The notes under the pieces are model-generated. The model searched no databases. It saw only the letters and a list, made by a program, of their open reading frames with translations, and was not told the DNA's origin. Positions 1 to 9,934 of a DNA stretch of 52,053 nt are shown here, in pieces. The stretch's first letter is position 1. Each line of letters begins with the position of its first letter. The DNA lies in the NCBI RefSeq assembly GCF_025060375.1, contig NZ_JANXCG010000006.1, forward strand, positions 1 to 52,053. Direction: 5' to 3'. This DNA is from Meiothermus sp. Its GTDB lineage: Bacteria > Deinococcota > Deinococci > Deinococcales > Thermaceae. Both the position numbers and the translations under genes were made by a program.

Positions 1-144
<144 letters not shown>

Positions 145-149
145 AATCA

Positions 150-199
150 ACGTGGCTTAGACCACGTGAGGATCGGTTTCACTGGCCTTCCCTTGTCAA
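150..199 (-). promoter_or_regulatory. 16S leader: inverted repeat and -35-like box
   Basis: Reading toward the 16S gene, a consensus-like TTGACA lies at complement 199-194. A perfect 6-bp inverted repeat (ACGTGG, six-base loop, CCACGT) lies at 150-167, just outside the mature 16S end. I see no convincing -10 hexamer at the right spacing, so the promoter assignment is weak. The repeat could be part of the pre-16S processing stem or a leader hairpin. Confidence 0.4.
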
Positions 200-235
200 G
201 GTTCCCCGCCGCCTTCCGGCAGCGCAACGAGAAGT

Positions 236-1369
236 TTAGCGGCCCCCCAGTGGCCTGTCAAGCCCCCCCACTAGGCTCATCTGCGCTGAGCGAAGCTGCA
301 GAGCCCTCAGAAGGTCGGTTTTGCTCAGGATGCCGACCAGGTTGCCCGCCTCGTCCACCACCACCAACCTAGAAAAGCCCTCCTGGGCCATGCGCTGTAG
401 GGCAACGAGGGCCTCCGCCTCTGGGCCTATTTGTGCTGGTGGGCGCATGCGCTCCAGCACCTGGGTCTGTGGGGTAGCCCCGCGTAGGTCCTCCAGGCTG
501 ATAAGGCCCAAGAGCCTCCCTTCCTCCACCACGGGGTAGCCCACATGCCGCTCCTGCATCATCTTGTCCAAAAGCTCAGCCACACTCAGGCTCGGAGGGA
601 CCGTGCTCACCTGGCGGGTCATCAAATCGCCCACCCTAAGACCTTCCAAGGTGCGGTTCAGGATGGACTGCTCCGCCTCAGCGCTGGCCGCCATGTAGAC
701 AAAAAACGCCACCAGAAGCATGAAGAGGTTACCAATCAAAAGCCCCAACAAGCCCAGGGCAAAAGCCAGCACCTTGCTCACCGCAACAGCCGTCTGGGTA
801 GCCTCGAGGTAGGGGCGGTACAAGGCCAACAGGCTCCGCAGAATACGCCCGCCGTCCAGCGGCAAAGCGGGCAACAGGTTGAAAAGGGCCAGGCTCAAGT
901 TGATGAAGGCTAGGTATCCCAGCAAAAACTGCCCTATCGTCCCCTCAACCAAACCCCGCAACCAGGCGCTCACCCCTGAAAGGAGAAAGCTCACGATGGG
1001 GCCAGCGATGGCAATGACCGCCTCAGCCCCCCGGGTCCGGGGTATGGCCTCGAGCTGGGCCACCCCCCCCAGGAGCCAGAGGGTTATCTCGCGGGTCCTC
1101 ACCCCATAGGCCCGCGCCGCCACGGCGTGGCCCAGCTCGTGCAAAAGCACGCTCAGGAAAAGCCCTAGAGCTGCCATCAACCCCAGCAGGTAGGGCGTGG
1201 CCCCCTCAAGAAGCCATGGGGAAGGCTCTATTCGCAGGAGGCGAAGGTACAAAGGGAGCTGGCTGCCTATCAGAAAGGCCAAAAGCGGCAGCACCACCAG
1301 GAAGCTCAGATCAAGCGATAGGGGTATACCCAGTGGACGAAAGGGGAGTTTGAGGGTCCGGGAGAACAT
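236..1369 (-). CDS. site-2 protease family (M50) membrane metalloprotease with CBS domains
   Basis: This 377-residue integral membrane protein belongs to the M50 site-2 protease family, zinc enzymes that cut substrates within or near the membrane. The zinc-binding HELGH motif is at about residues 77-81 inside a hydrophobic segment. The second conserved motif, NLLPALPLDGGR, which supplies the third zinc ligand, follows near residue 165. Several further membrane segments come next, and the last 130 residues form a pair of CBS domains, which bind adenine nucleotides in other proteins and may regulate the protease. The ATG start follows a TAACAT box (complement 1382-1377) by seven bases, suggesting a leaderless mRNA. 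The gene sits just upstream of the 16S gene on the same strand. The substrate is unknown. Confidence 0.9.
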   Translation of the reverse strand: MFSRTLKLPFRPLGIPLSLDLSFLVVLPLLAFLIGSQLPLYLRLLRIEPSPWLLEGATPYLLGLMAALGLFLSVLLHELGHAVAARAYGVRTREITLWLLGGVAQLEAIPRTRGAEAVIAIAGPIVSFLLSGVSAWLRGLVEGTIGQFLLGYLAFINLSLALFNLLPALPLDGGRILRSLLALYRPYLEATQTAVAVSKVLAFALGLLGLLIGNLFMLLVAFFVYMAASAEAEQSILNRTLEGLRVGDLMTRQVSTVPPSLSVAELLDKMMQERHVGYPVVEEGRLLGLISLEDLRGATPQTQVLERMRPPAQIGPEAEALVALQRMAQEGFSRLVVVDEAGNLVGILSKTDLLRALQLRSAQMSLVGGLDRPLGGR

Positions 1370-1450
1370 CCAGCCTATGTTACATCAGGGCATGGGAGCC
1401 TCAGAGGCAAACCCCAACGGCCGACCCCCTAGAAGCACTAGACTGGTGGT

Positions 1451-2245
1451 GTGCGCTTGGTGCTCGTGCCGACCCCCATAGGCAACCTCGAGGACATCAC
1501 CCTACGGGCACTACGGGTGCTCAGGGAAGCAGATGTGGTGGCCTGCGAGGACACCCGGCGCACCGGAATACTGCTCAAGCACTTCGGCATTGCCAAGCCC
1601 ACCATAAGGCTTGACCAGCACACCATGGGCCAGGCCAAACGCCTCTTGGAGCGTTACGGGCAGGTGGCCTACACCACCGACGCCGGCACCCCGGGCATTT
1701 CCGACCCTGGGGCTGAGCTGGTCTCCTTGGCCCTGCGGGAGGGTTGGGAGGTGGAAGTGCTGCCCGGACCCACCGCTTTCGTTCCCGCCTTGGTGGCCTC
1801 GGGTCTGCCCACCGCTCGCTTCACCTTTGAGGGCTTTCTGCCCCAAAGGCGCTCGGAGCAGAGGGAGCGGCTTTCACGGCTTGCCCCCGACCACACGCTG
1901 GTGCTCTATGAGGCCCCCCACCGCCTGCGGAGCACCCTGCAAGCCCTGGCTGAATTCTACGGCCCCGAACACCCCATTGCCGTTGCCCGAGAACTCTCCA
2001 AAAAGCACGAGGAGCTCTGGAGGGGCACCCTGCAGGCGGCGCTGGAGCGCTTCAGAGAACCTCGAGGCGAGTTCGTCCTGGTGGTGGGGCCCAAAGGGTC
2101 TAAGCCCACCCCAGAACAACCCGAGGCCACGGAGCTCGCCGCCCAGCTCCGGGCCCAAGGCCTAAAGGGCAGAGCGCTGGTCAAGGCCCTGGTGGAAGCC
2201 GGTGTACCCCGCAACCAGGCCTACGCCCTGGCTCACCTGACATAA
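1451..2245 (+). CDS. rsmI: 16S rRNA (cytidine-2'-O)-methyltransferase
   Basis: The 264-residue protein is RsmI (old name YraL), which methylates the ribose of C1402 in 16S rRNA using S-adenosylmethionine. The diagnostic N-terminal TPIGNLEDITLRALRVL is at residues 8-24, followed by CEDTRRTGILLKHF and the TDAGTPGISDPG motif of the tetrapyrrole-methylase fold. The length is slightly short of the usual 270-290. The GTG start at 1451 lies six bases after a TAGACT -10 box (1439-1444) and has no Shine-Dalgarno sequence, so translation is probably leaderless. Confidence 0.95.
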   Translation: MRLVLVPTPIGNLEDITLRALRVLREADVVACEDTRRTGILLKHFGIAKPTIRLDQHTMGQAKRLLERYGQVAYTTDAGTPGISDPGAELVSLALREGWEVEVLPGPTAFVPALVASGLPTARFTFEGFLPQRRSEQRERLSRLAPDHTLVLYEAPHRLRSTLQALAEFYGPEHPIAVARELSKKHEELWRGTLQAALERFREPRGEFVLVVGPKGSKPTPEQPEATELAAQLRAQGLKGRALVKALVEAGVPRNQAYALAHLT

Positions 2246-2316
2246 GCGCGCGGTTTCCCGGTAAACTAACTGGCGGCTTTTGGCCTGTCGTTCCTGAGTC
2301 CTTTTGCGGAGCCTGC

Positions 2317-3285
2317 ATGAAGCGAATCGCAGTGTTTACCAGTGGAGGGGACGCCCCGGGAATGAACGCGGCCATCCGGGCGGTGGTGCGCAGCGGGGTT
2401 GCCCACGGCCTGGAGGTCATCGGCATACGCAACGGCTACCGAGGCATGATAGAGGGCGATTTTGTGCCCCTGGGGCCGCGGGACGTGGCCAACATCCTTC
2501 AGCGGGGGGGCACCATCCTGCTCACTGCCCGCAGCAAGGAGTTTATGAGCCCCGAAGGCCGGGCCAGAGCCGCGGAGAACCTAAAAAAAGCCCGGATAGA
2601 CGGGGTGATCGCCATCGGCGGAAACGGCACCTACACCGGAGCGGCCAAGCTGATTGAGGAGCACCACATCCCAGTGGTGGGCGCCCCCGGCACCATTGAC
2701 AACGACCTGTACGGCACCGACTACACCATTGGCTTTGATACAGCCGTAAACACCGCCCTGGAGGCCATCGACCGTATCCGCGACACCGCCGCCAGCCATT
2801 CCAGGGTTTTCTTCATCGAGGTAATGGGCCGCCATGCGGGTTTCATCGCGCTCGAGGTGGGCATCGCCGGCGGAGCTGAGGTCATCGTGATTCCCGAGAT
2901 TCCCACCGACGCCAAAACCTGCGCTGAGGTCATCAACAAATCGGCCGAAAGGGGCAAGCGCTCCTCTATTGTGGTGGTGGCCGAGGGAGGCTATGAGGGA
3001 GGGGCCGAGCAACTGGAGAAGGACGTGCGCCAGTACTCCGGCTTTGAGGGTCGGGTCTCGGTCCTGGGGCACATCCAGCGGGGCGGCAGCCCCACTGCCA
3101 AGGACCGGGTGCTGGCCAGCCGGCTGGGCGCAGCAGCGGTGGAGGCCCTGCTCCGCGGGGCCAGCGGGGTGGCGGTGGGCGAGGTAAACGATGAAATTCG
3201 CCTCACCCCCTTTAGGGAAGCCATTGAGCGGCGCAAAGAAATCCGCCATGAAAAGTTCGAGCTAGCCAAGGTGTTGGCCCTCTAA
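2317..3285 (+). CDS. pfkA: ATP-dependent 6-phosphofructokinase
   Basis: This cytoplasmic glycolytic enzyme phosphorylates fructose 6-phosphate to fructose 1,6-bisphosphate with ATP. The 322 residues match the normal bacterial PfkA length. The ATP-site glycine-rich GGDAPGMNA motif is at residues 11-19, the catalytic PGTIDNDL near residue 124, the substrate-binding MGRHAG near 170 and the GGSPTAKDR motif near 250. The chosen ATG is preceded by GGAG at 2307-2310. A TAAACT -10-like box lies at 2262-2267 in the short gap after rsmI. The stop codon overlaps the stop of the convergent MFS gene. Confidence 0.97.
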   Translation: MKRIAVFTSGGDAPGMNAAIRAVVRSGVAHGLEVIGIRNGYRGMIEGDFVPLGPRDVANILQRGGTILLTARSKEFMSPEGRARAAENLKKARIDGVIAIGGNGTYTGAAKLIEEHHIPVVGAPGTIDNDLYGTDYTIGFDTAVNTALEAIDRIRDTAASHSRVFFIEVMGRHAGFIALEVGIAGGAEVIVIPEIPTDAKTCAEVINKSAERGKRSSIVVVAEGGYEGGAEQLEKDVRQYSGFEGRVSVLGHIQRGGSPTAKDRVLASRLGAAAVEALLRGASGVAVGEVNDEIRLTPFREAIERRKEIRHEKFELAKVLAL

Positions 3286-4424
3286 CCGGCCCTGCGGGGG
3301 TGCAGCAGTCCCGCCATTGCGGCAATCAACAAGGACAGCCCCGCCACCAAAGCCAGTGAAACCCGCAAAGAAGTGGCCTCAGCGATAAGCCCTATTACGG
3401 GTGGCCCGGCCAGAAAGCCTAGATAGCCCATGGTAGCCACCGAGGCCAGGGCCACCCCGGCCGGTACCCCTGGCACCCGCCCGGCTGCGCTGAAGGTTAG
3501 AGGGAAAAGCGTACAATACCCTAGCCCCACCACCGCAAAACCCAAGAGGGCCACCCCCGCATACTCGGTCAGCAGGACCAGCCCAAATCCCGAGGCCGCC
3601 AGCAGGCCGCCGGCTCGAGCCAGGGCCACCGGGCCGAAGCGGTGGGTGAGGGCGTCCCCACTCAGGCGCCCCACCACCATGGCCAGAGAAAAGGCCGAGT
3701 AGGCCAGGGCAGCCACGGCCTCGCTGCTGCCCAGCACCTGCCTCATGAAAACCGCGCTCCAGTCGCCCACCGCCCCTTCGCCCAAGCCCGTGCAAAACAC
3801 GATCAGGCCAAGGCCCAGAAGTACACCCCGGGGCCAGACAAACCGCGGCCCCCCTGTAGTAGGCCGGGCCTCCAGCAGGTGACGGCTGGCCCAGAACAGG
3901 AGGACCGCCGACCCCACCGCAGTCCAGCCAAAAAAGGCCAGGGGCCCCATCCCTACCCCTGCAGCAGCCCCACCCAAGGCTGCCCCCACCAAGCCTCCCA
4001 AGCTGAAAAAGGCGTGGAAGCCGGACATAACGGGCCGGGCCAGCCGCCGTTCCGCCTCCACAGCCTGGGCGTTCATGGAAACGTCCATGGCTGCATTGGC
4101 GAAGCCAAAGAAGAAAAGGGCCAGAGCCAGCACTCCCCCGCTGCCCGACAGGGCCAGCAGGGGCAAGGCCAGGCAGTTAGCCAGGGCCGAGCCAATGAGC
4201 ACAGGCCGGCTTCCCAGGTGGACGATGAGCCCTCCGGTAAGGGGCATGGCTAGCACCAGGCCCAAGGGGGCGCTGAGCAAGATTAGGCCCAGCTCTCCAG
4301 TGCTGAGGCCCAGGTTCTGCTTGATGGCCGGGATGCGGGAGACCCAGGCAGCGACAAGCAACCCACAGACAAAAAAGACCAGGTAGATGGCCAAGCGGGC
4401 CTGCAAAAGGTGCTCCCTGTTCAT
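3282..4424 (-). CDS. MFS family transporter
   Basis: The 380-residue, very hydrophobic protein shows about twelve membrane segments and the major facilitator fold. It resembles the YbjJ-like branch, with a conserved FVCGLLVAAWVSRIPAIKQ at the start and a second half built like the first. The transported compound cannot be read from sequence. It is the last gene of a three-gene minus-strand operon: its ATG overlaps the stop of the cupin gene as ATGA, implying coupled translation. It ends tail-to-tail with pfkA, the two stop codons overlapping by four bases. Confidence 0.85.
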   Translation of the reverse strand: MNREHLLQARLAIYLVFFVCGLLVAAWVSRIPAIKQNLGLSTGELGLILLSAPLGLVLAMPLTGGLIVHLGSRPVLIGSALANCLALPLLALSGSGGVLALALFFFGFANAAMDVSMNAQAVEAERRLARPVMSGFHAFFSLGGLVGAALGGAAAGVGMGPLAFFGWTAVGSAVLLFWASRHLLEARPTTGGPRFVWPRGVLLGLGLIVFCTGLGEGAVGDWSAVFMRQVLGSSEAVAALAYSAFSLAMVVGRLSGDALTHRFGPVALARAGGLLAASGFGLVLLTEYAGVALLGFAVVGLGYCTLFPLTFSAAGRVPGVPAGVALASVATMGYLGFLAGPPVIGLIAEATSLRVSLALVAGLSLLIAAMAGLLHPRRAG

Positions 4425-4921
4425 CGGGTGAGCCTTTCTATAAGCGCGCGGTGCTGGGGAAAGCGGCCAATAAGGGCATGCCGTTCGGCCAGCTCGAGGT
4501 CGGCAAAGTCAAAGCCAGGGGCCACGGTGCAGCCCACCAAGGCAAAGCTACGGGGCTCCTCGAGGCTCGCCGCAAACCAGTGGCCCGCGGGAACCACGGC
4601 CTGAAACTGCTGGCCGCGCGTGGGGTCGGGCCCCAAAGAAAAAACCTTCAGCTCCCCCGAAGGGGAGATGAGCCAGAGGGTAAGGGGAGCCCCCAGGTAG
4701 AAATGCCATACCTCGTCGCTTTGCAGGCGGTGAAAGGCCGAAAAATCGGGGTGCTCCAGTAGGTAGTAAATCGCCGTGGAAAAGGGCCGGCTCCCTCCGT
4801 AACGGGCAGGCAAGGCCGTGCCGTCCAGCTCCTCAGCGGCCCGGTAGGTCTGGCGGTAGTACCCTCCTTCGGGGTGGCGGATCAGCTCGAGCCTCTCTAT
4901 CCAAAACGACGCACTTCGCAT
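4421..4921 (-). CDS. cupin superfamily protein, DUF985
   Basis: This 166-residue protein matches the DUF985 cupin family. The N-terminal LIRHPEGGYYRQTYR is diagnostic, followed by STAIYYLLEHPDFSAFHRLQSDEVWHF spread over residues 48-75, where the histidines and glutamate of the cupin beta-barrel lie. The biochemical role of the family is not established. It lies three bases after the DUF2227 gene and overlaps the MFS start by four bases, so the three are almost certainly co-transcribed. Confidence 0.88.
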   Translation of the reverse strand: MRSASFWIERLELIRHPEGGYYRQTYRAAEELDGTALPARYGGSRPFSTAIYYLLEHPDFSAFHRLQSDEVWHFYLGAPLTLWLISPSGELKVFSLGPDPTRGQQFQAVVPAGHWFAASLEEPRSFALVGCTVAPGFDFADLELAERHALIGRFPQHRALIERLTR

Positions 4922-4924
4922 AGT

Positions 4925-5440
4925 TCAACGGCGGCGCTTGGCCCGCCACAGCGGGCTGGGATCAGGCCAGATCCCATCGGCCAGCAGGTGCAGCCACTGG
5001 GAGGCATAATACCCCATTACCAAAGCCCAGACGACCTCCTGCGGGGGGGCCTGGACGCTCGCCCTCAGGTCCAGGCCCAGCCCCAGGTAGCCGAACAAGG
5101 CCTGAACAGCCCAGCCCAGGACCAGCCCTACCCCTCCCAGGTAGAGCAGCCGGGTGAGCGGTCCCACAACCCAGGTGTGGGAAAGACCGCGGTGGGGAAA
5201 CATCCACCCATACGGCACCCAAAGCCAGCCCAGCCAGCCCCACCGGCTCTTGGAGCGCACCCTCCGTTCGGCTAGGTCCAGGTCGGGGGTGATAAGGAAG
5301 GTGCCCGCCAGGTAGCTCCCCACGAAGGCCACCGCCACCGGCTCCGGCAGGGCAAGCTGCTCCCGATAGGCCCAGTAAGCGGCGGCGGCCAAGCCCAGCA
5401 CGCTTAGGTTGATGGCCTCGTGTACCCGTCCCGATGGCAC
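4925..5440 (-). CDS. DUF2227 putative metal-binding membrane protein
   Basis: The 171-residue protein matches DUF2227. It has several hydrophobic segments and conserved histidine and aspartate positions: GRVHEAIN at the N-terminus, TPDLDL near residue 54 and MFPHRGLSHT near residue 80, resembling the metal ligands of membrane-bound metal-dependent hydrolases. No activity is known to me. The GTG start lies six bases after a TAGACT -10 box (complement 5452-5447) with no Shine-Dalgarno sequence, so it is probably leaderless. It is the first gene of the operon with the cupin and the transporter. Confidence 0.85.
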   Translation of the reverse strand: MPSGRVHEAINLSVLGLAAAAYWAYREQLALPEPVAVAFVGSYLAGTFLITPDLDLAERRVRSKSRWGWLGWLWVPYGWMFPHRGLSHTWVVGPLTRLLYLGGVGLVLGWAVQALFGYLGLGLDLRASVQAPPQEVVWALVMGYYASQWLHLLADGIWPDPSPLWRAKRRR

Positions 5441-5594
5441 AGGGCTAGTCTAGCCTCCAGAAGACAAAGCGGCCACCGGTTGCATAAAAATCGGGGAAAA
5501 CTAAGCGCAGGAAACCTGCAAAAAACCGCGTACTTGGCAGATGGAAGGCCCCATCTCATCCACACCACCCGGCCCTCTGTTAGACTATATATTC

Positions 5595-6158
5595 GTGACC
5601 GTGGAGGCTCGGAGTGCCCCCAAGCGCGAGGCAATCCTCGAGGCGACCATCCGAGTCCTAAGGGACCGAGGGTTGTCGGGCCTAAAAATCGAGGAGGTGG
5701 CTAGGGAGGCCGAGGTCGGAAAGGGCACGGTTTACCTCTACTTCCGAGACAAACAGGACCTGCTCAAAGCGCTGGTGGAGCACCACACCTTTTCCTACTA
5801 CCGCAAGGTGGAAGGCGTGGTGCGCCAGGAGGCCTCCTTCCGCCAGCGGCTGGCCGAGGTGGTGCGGCTTCGCATCGCTTGGGTGGAGGAATGGCGTGGG
5901 CTTTGGGCAGCGGTGGCGCGGGAGGCCCATCCAACCGACACCAGCGGATGGCTCCGGGGTATGCACGAACACTACCAGCACCTGCTGGAGAGGCTGGTGC
6001 GGGACGGCCAGGCCCGGGGCGAGGTGCGGCCTGACCTCGACGTGAGCCTCACCGCTGCCAGCATCGCCGCCCTGGCCTGCAGCCCGCAGCTCGAGTTTCC
6101 GCGGGAAACCTACCTCGAGCACCTGCTCGAGGTCCTTTTGAAAGGAGTGGCGTTGTGA
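5595..6158 (+). CDS. TetR/AcrR family transcriptional regulator
   Basis: A one-component DNA-binding repressor of the TetR type, 187 residues from the chosen start. The N-terminal helix-turn-helix is clear (KREAILEATIRVLRD, then IEEVAREAEVGKGTVYLYF and KQDLLKAL). The C-terminal helical domain, which would bind an unknown effector, follows. An in-frame ATG at 5541 would add 18 residues not expected in the family. I prefer GTG 5595, eight bases after TAGACT (5581-5586); GTG 5601, after TATATT (5588-5593), is also possible. The stop overlaps the carD start, so both are translated from one message. The target genes are unknown; the divergent DUF2227 operon is one candidate. Confidence 0.9.
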   Translation: MTVEARSAPKREAILEATIRVLRDRGLSGLKIEEVAREAEVGKGTVYLYFRDKQDLLKALVEHHTFSYYRKVEGVVRQEASFRQRLAEVVRLRIAWVEEWRGLWAAVAREAHPTDTSGWLRGMHEHYQHLLERLVRDGQARGEVRPDLDVSLTAASIAALACSPQLEFPRETYLEHLLEVLLKGVAL

Positions 6159-6649
6159 GCGAGTACCGTCCAGGAGATAAGGTTGTTCTGCCGCCGTATG
6201 GCGTAGGCGTGGTGGCGGGGATAGCCCAACGTTCGGTGGCCGGCGCGGACAAGTCCTACTATCAAGTTGACTTTCCCGGAACCCGTTCTAAGGCTTATGT
6301 GCCGGTAGAGTCCCCCCAAAGCACCCGCCTGCGCCGGGCCTTGTCGCCGGACCAGGTAAGCGAGATCCTAGCCCTGCTGCGCGATGGCCGCCTGCCCTTA
6401 CCCCGGCAGTGGGCCGCTCGGCATCGCAAAACCACCGAGATTCTGGCTGAAGGCGACCCCTTCCGCATCGCCACCCTGGCGGGCCAGCTCCGGGCTTGGG
6501 AGCTGGAAAAGGGCCTACCCGACCTAGACCGTCAGGCCCTGCGAAGGGCCCTGCACTTGCTGGCCGAGGAAATCTCCCAGGTGTTGGAGATAAGCCCCGA
6601 GGAGGCCCGAAAGATGTTTGAGGAGGCCGTAGGCGAGGGCCTCAACTGA
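6155..6649 (+). CDS. carD: CarD family RNA polymerase-binding regulator
   Basis: CarD proteins bind the RNA polymerase beta subunit and stabilise the open promoter complex, especially at rRNA promoters. The 164 residues match the Thermus CarD length. The N-terminal RNA polymerase-interacting domain is visible (FRPGDKVV-like YRPGDKVVLPPYGVGVVAGI at residues 4-23, then a Tudor-like beta barrel), followed by the helical DNA-binding C-terminal domain. The GTG start overlaps the TGA of the TetR gene, with GGAG about ten bases upstream. Coupling to a TetR gene is noteworthy because CarD is normally a housekeeping factor. A hairpin follows the stop. Confidence 0.93.
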   Translation: MSEYRPGDKVVLPPYGVGVVAGIAQRSVAGADKSYYQVDFPGTRSKAYVPVESPQSTRLRRALSPDQVSEILALLRDGRLPLPRQWAARHRKTTEILAEGDPFRIATLAGQLRAWELEKGLPDLDRQALRRALHLLAEEISQVLEISPEEARKMFEEAVGEGLN

Positions 6650-6663
6650 GCTGAGCCCACCCC

Positions 6664-6686
6664 AAGGAGCCCCTAGAGGGCTCCTT
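6664..6686 (+). terminator. hairpin after carD
   Basis: A perfect 9-bp stem (AAGGAGCCC with GGGCTCCTT) and five-base loop starts 15 bases after the carD stop. The following bases are not a clean T-run, so termination may be partial. The -10 box of the next gene begins four bases later. Confidence 0.65.
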
Positions 6687-6702
6687 GTGCTACTTTGGGG
6701 TT

Positions 6703-7527
6703 GTGCTCCTTTCGGTCTACCATCTGACCGAGTACAGCTACCCCGAAGCAGCCAAGGACTCCTACAACGAGCTTTGGCTCTGCCCAGCAGACGACCATCG
6801 GCAGGGGCTCCTCGAGTTCTGCCTCAACATCACCCCCCCTGCCCGAACCCAAAGCCGCCGGGACTACTTTCAAAACCGAGTCTACCAGTTCCACATCCCC
6901 CAGCCCCACCGGCAGCTAAGGGTGGAGGCGCGGGCCCGGGTGGTCACATTTCCTTCCCCCCAGCCCCACGAGGTAGCCCTTCAGGCCCTCCACCCGCTGA
7001 AAGGGCGGTTCTTTGACTACCTGACCCCCACCCCTCGTATCCCGCTTCACCACCCCTGGCTCGAGCTCCTGGACCTCCGCCAGCCCCACCCAAAGGAAGG
7101 GTTGCACGCCTACTTGCTCGAGGTCACCCAGCACATCCATCAGGTCTTCACCTACGACCCCGAGGCCACCCGGCTGGACACACCGCTTCACCAGGTGGTG
7201 CGGGGCCGGGCTGGGGTCTGCCAAGACTACGCCCAAGCCATGCTGGCGGCCTTGCGCAGCCTGGGCATTCCAGCCCGCTACGTCTCGGGCTATCTGGTCG
7301 GCGGGGTTGGTGCAGAGGGCAGCCACGCCTGGGTAGAGGTCTTCCTGCCGGGGACAGGCTGGCTCGGCTACGACCCCACCAACAACAGCGTGGTCGGCGA
7401 GGCCTACGTGAAGAAAGCTCATGGGCGCGACTACGACGACTGCCCGCCCCTGCGGGGCCAGCGCCGGGGCGGGGGTCTGGAGCAGCTTCGGGTCTCGGTC
7501 CAGGTGGAGGCTTTGGAGCACCTCTAG
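6703..7527 (+). CDS. transglutaminase-like cysteine protease family protein
   Basis: The 274-residue protein has the bacterial transglutaminase-like arrangement: an N-terminal beta-rich domain starting SVYHLTEYSYPE, then the catalytic domain. The Cys-His-Asp triad is recognisable as Cys173 in GVCQDYAQ, His208 in GSHAWVEV and Asp224 in GYDPTN. Members act as cysteine proteases or amide hydrolases; the substrate here is unknown. A TTG further upstream (6685) would lie inside the carD hairpin. GTG 6703 is preferred because TACTTT (6691-6696) ends six bases before it, fitting a leaderless message. The stop codon TAG overlaps the stop of the convergent ribokinase gene. Confidence 0.88.
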   Translation: MLLSVYHLTEYSYPEAAKDSYNELWLCPADDHRQGLLEFCLNITPPARTQSRRDYFQNRVYQFHIPQPHRQLRVEARARVVTFPSPQPHEVALQALHPLKGRFFDYLTPTPRIPLHHPWLELLDLRQPHPKEGLHAYLLEVTQHIHQVFTYDPEATRLDTPLHQVVRGRAGVCQDYAQAMLAALRSLGIPARYVSGYLVGGVGAEGSHAWVEVFLPGTGWLGYDPTNNSVVGEAYVKKAHGRDYDDCPPLRGQRRGGGLEQLRVSVQVEALEHL

Positions 7528-8471
7528 GAAAGCTGGGCCACCCCTTCCAACACCTCGGCCCGGCAGGGCAGGGCTGACTGGGCCCCCATCCGGGTGGTGG
7601 CCAGGGCACCGGCCACCACTCCCCAGCGCACTGCTTCGGCCAGATCGCGCCCCTCGTACAGGGCTGCTACCAGGGCACCCACAAATGCATCGCCAGCCCC
7701 TGTGTTGTCCACGCTCTTCACCCTGAGGGCAGGCCGGTAGCCCGAAGTTTCCGGCCCAGCCCAGACCGCTCCCTGCTCGCCCAAGGTAATCACCACGCTG
7801 GCCACCTTCTGGCTCAACTGCTGGGCCAGCTCGAGGGCCGCCTCGGGTGAGGCCGGCGCCACGCCGGTCAGACCCAGCGCCTCGCTTTCGTTGATGACCA
7901 GAACGTCCACCTGGTCCAAAAGCTTTTCGGGAAGCTTCTGGACAGGGGCAGCGTTCAAGACCACCCGGGCCCCAGCCGAGCGGCCCAGCTCCGCAGCCCG
8001 GCGCACGGTGTCCAGGGGGATCTCGAGCTGCAAAACCACCACTCTAGCGCCCTCAAACTCCGCCGGGGTCAGGTGCTCTGGGCGAAGGCGATGGTTGGCC
8101 CCGGGGGATACGATGATGGTGTTCTCTCCCTCTTCGTCCACCGCGATAAAGGCCACGCCGGTTGGAGCGGGAATGGGTAGGACGGCGTGGACATTGATCT
8201 GCTCACGCTTGAGGCCATTGCGGAGCCGCTGACCAAATTCGTCTTGCCCCACCCGACCGATCATGCGCACAAGGGGCTGGGCAGGGGCCCCGCTGGCCTT
8301 GGCGGGGGCCGTCTTCCCTAGCATCCGGGCAGCCGCCACGGCCTGATTGGCCCCCTTGCCCCCGCAGTGGGTTTCATAGTCCGAGCCCAAAACGGTCTCC
8401 CCAGGATGGGGGTGCCGCCTGACCCGCACCAACAAGTCCATGTTCAGGCTTCCTACCACCACCACGCCCAT
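7524..8471 (-). CDS. rbsK: ribokinase (PfkB family carbohydrate kinase)
   Basis: This 315-residue PfkB-family kinase most resembles ribokinase, which phosphorylates ribose at O5 with ATP. Evidence is the N-terminal VVVGSLNMDLLVRV, the GGKGANQAVAAARML sugar-binding motif near residue 38, and the C-terminal DNTGAGDAFVGAL motif with the catalytic Asp near residue 255. Another pentose or nucleoside substrate is possible. It begins three bases after the CDGSH gene, so the two are co-transcribed. No ribose transporter or operon regulator adjoins it. Confidence 0.88.
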   Translation of the reverse strand: MGVVVVGSLNMDLLVRVRRHPHPGETVLGSDYETHCGGKGANQAVAAARMLGKTAPAKASGAPAQPLVRMIGRVGQDEFGQRLRNGLKREQINVHAVLPIPAPTGVAFIAVDEEGENTIIVSPGANHRLRPEHLTPAEFEGARVVVLQLEIPLDTVRRAAELGRSAGARVVLNAAPVQKLPEKLLDQVDVLVINESEALGLTGVAPASPEAALELAQQLSQKVASVVITLGEQGAVWAGPETSGYRPALRVKSVDNTGAGDAFVGALVAALYEGRDLAEAVRWGVVAGALATTRMGAQSALPCRAEVLEGVAQLS

Positions 8472-8474
8472 GGC

Positions 8475-8690
8475 CTACAGCTCAGCCTCCAACTCCATCT
8501 CCCCCGCCGGCGCTTGAAAGCCCACCCGCTTGTGGCTCCCGTCGCAAAGGGGTTTGGCACCCGACCAACCGCAGCGGCACAGGGCCAGCTTAGCCCTCTC
8601 CAATCGCCTCTCCTCCCCGTTGAGCAGGTACCGGCTTCCCTCGGGTAGGTCCAACACCAGCGACCCATTCTCCCGCAAGCGGATTTTCAT
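8475..8690 (-). CDS. CDGSH iron-sulfur domain protein
   Basis: A 71-residue protein with one complete CDGSH motif (CRCGWSGAKPLCDGSH), whose three cysteines and one histidine ligate a redox-active [2Fe-2S] cluster. These small proteins have electron-transfer or redox-sensing roles that are mostly undefined in bacteria. An in-frame TTG two codons earlier is less likely than this ATG, which lies six bases after TAGGCT (complement 8702-8697). It is followed after three bases by ribokinase. Confidence 0.92.
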   Translation of the reverse strand: MKIRLRENGSLVLDLPEGSRYLLNGEERRLERAKLALCRCGWSGAKPLCDGSHKRVGFQAPAGEMELEAEL

Positions 8691-8727
8691 ACCCAAAGCC
8701 TAAGCGCTCCCCCAACAACCCACAAGT

Positions 8728-9885
<1,158 letters not shown>

Positions 9886-9934
9886 CTAGGCCCAAGGTCG
9901 CCCCAAGCGGCCCGTTGCCAAAGAGGAGGAAGCC

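Noticed and set aside
194-199. Complete rRNA promoter at the 16S gene
   Set aside because: The -35 box is good, but no TANNNT hexamer occurs at 16-18 bases spacing, so only a -35-like element is reported.
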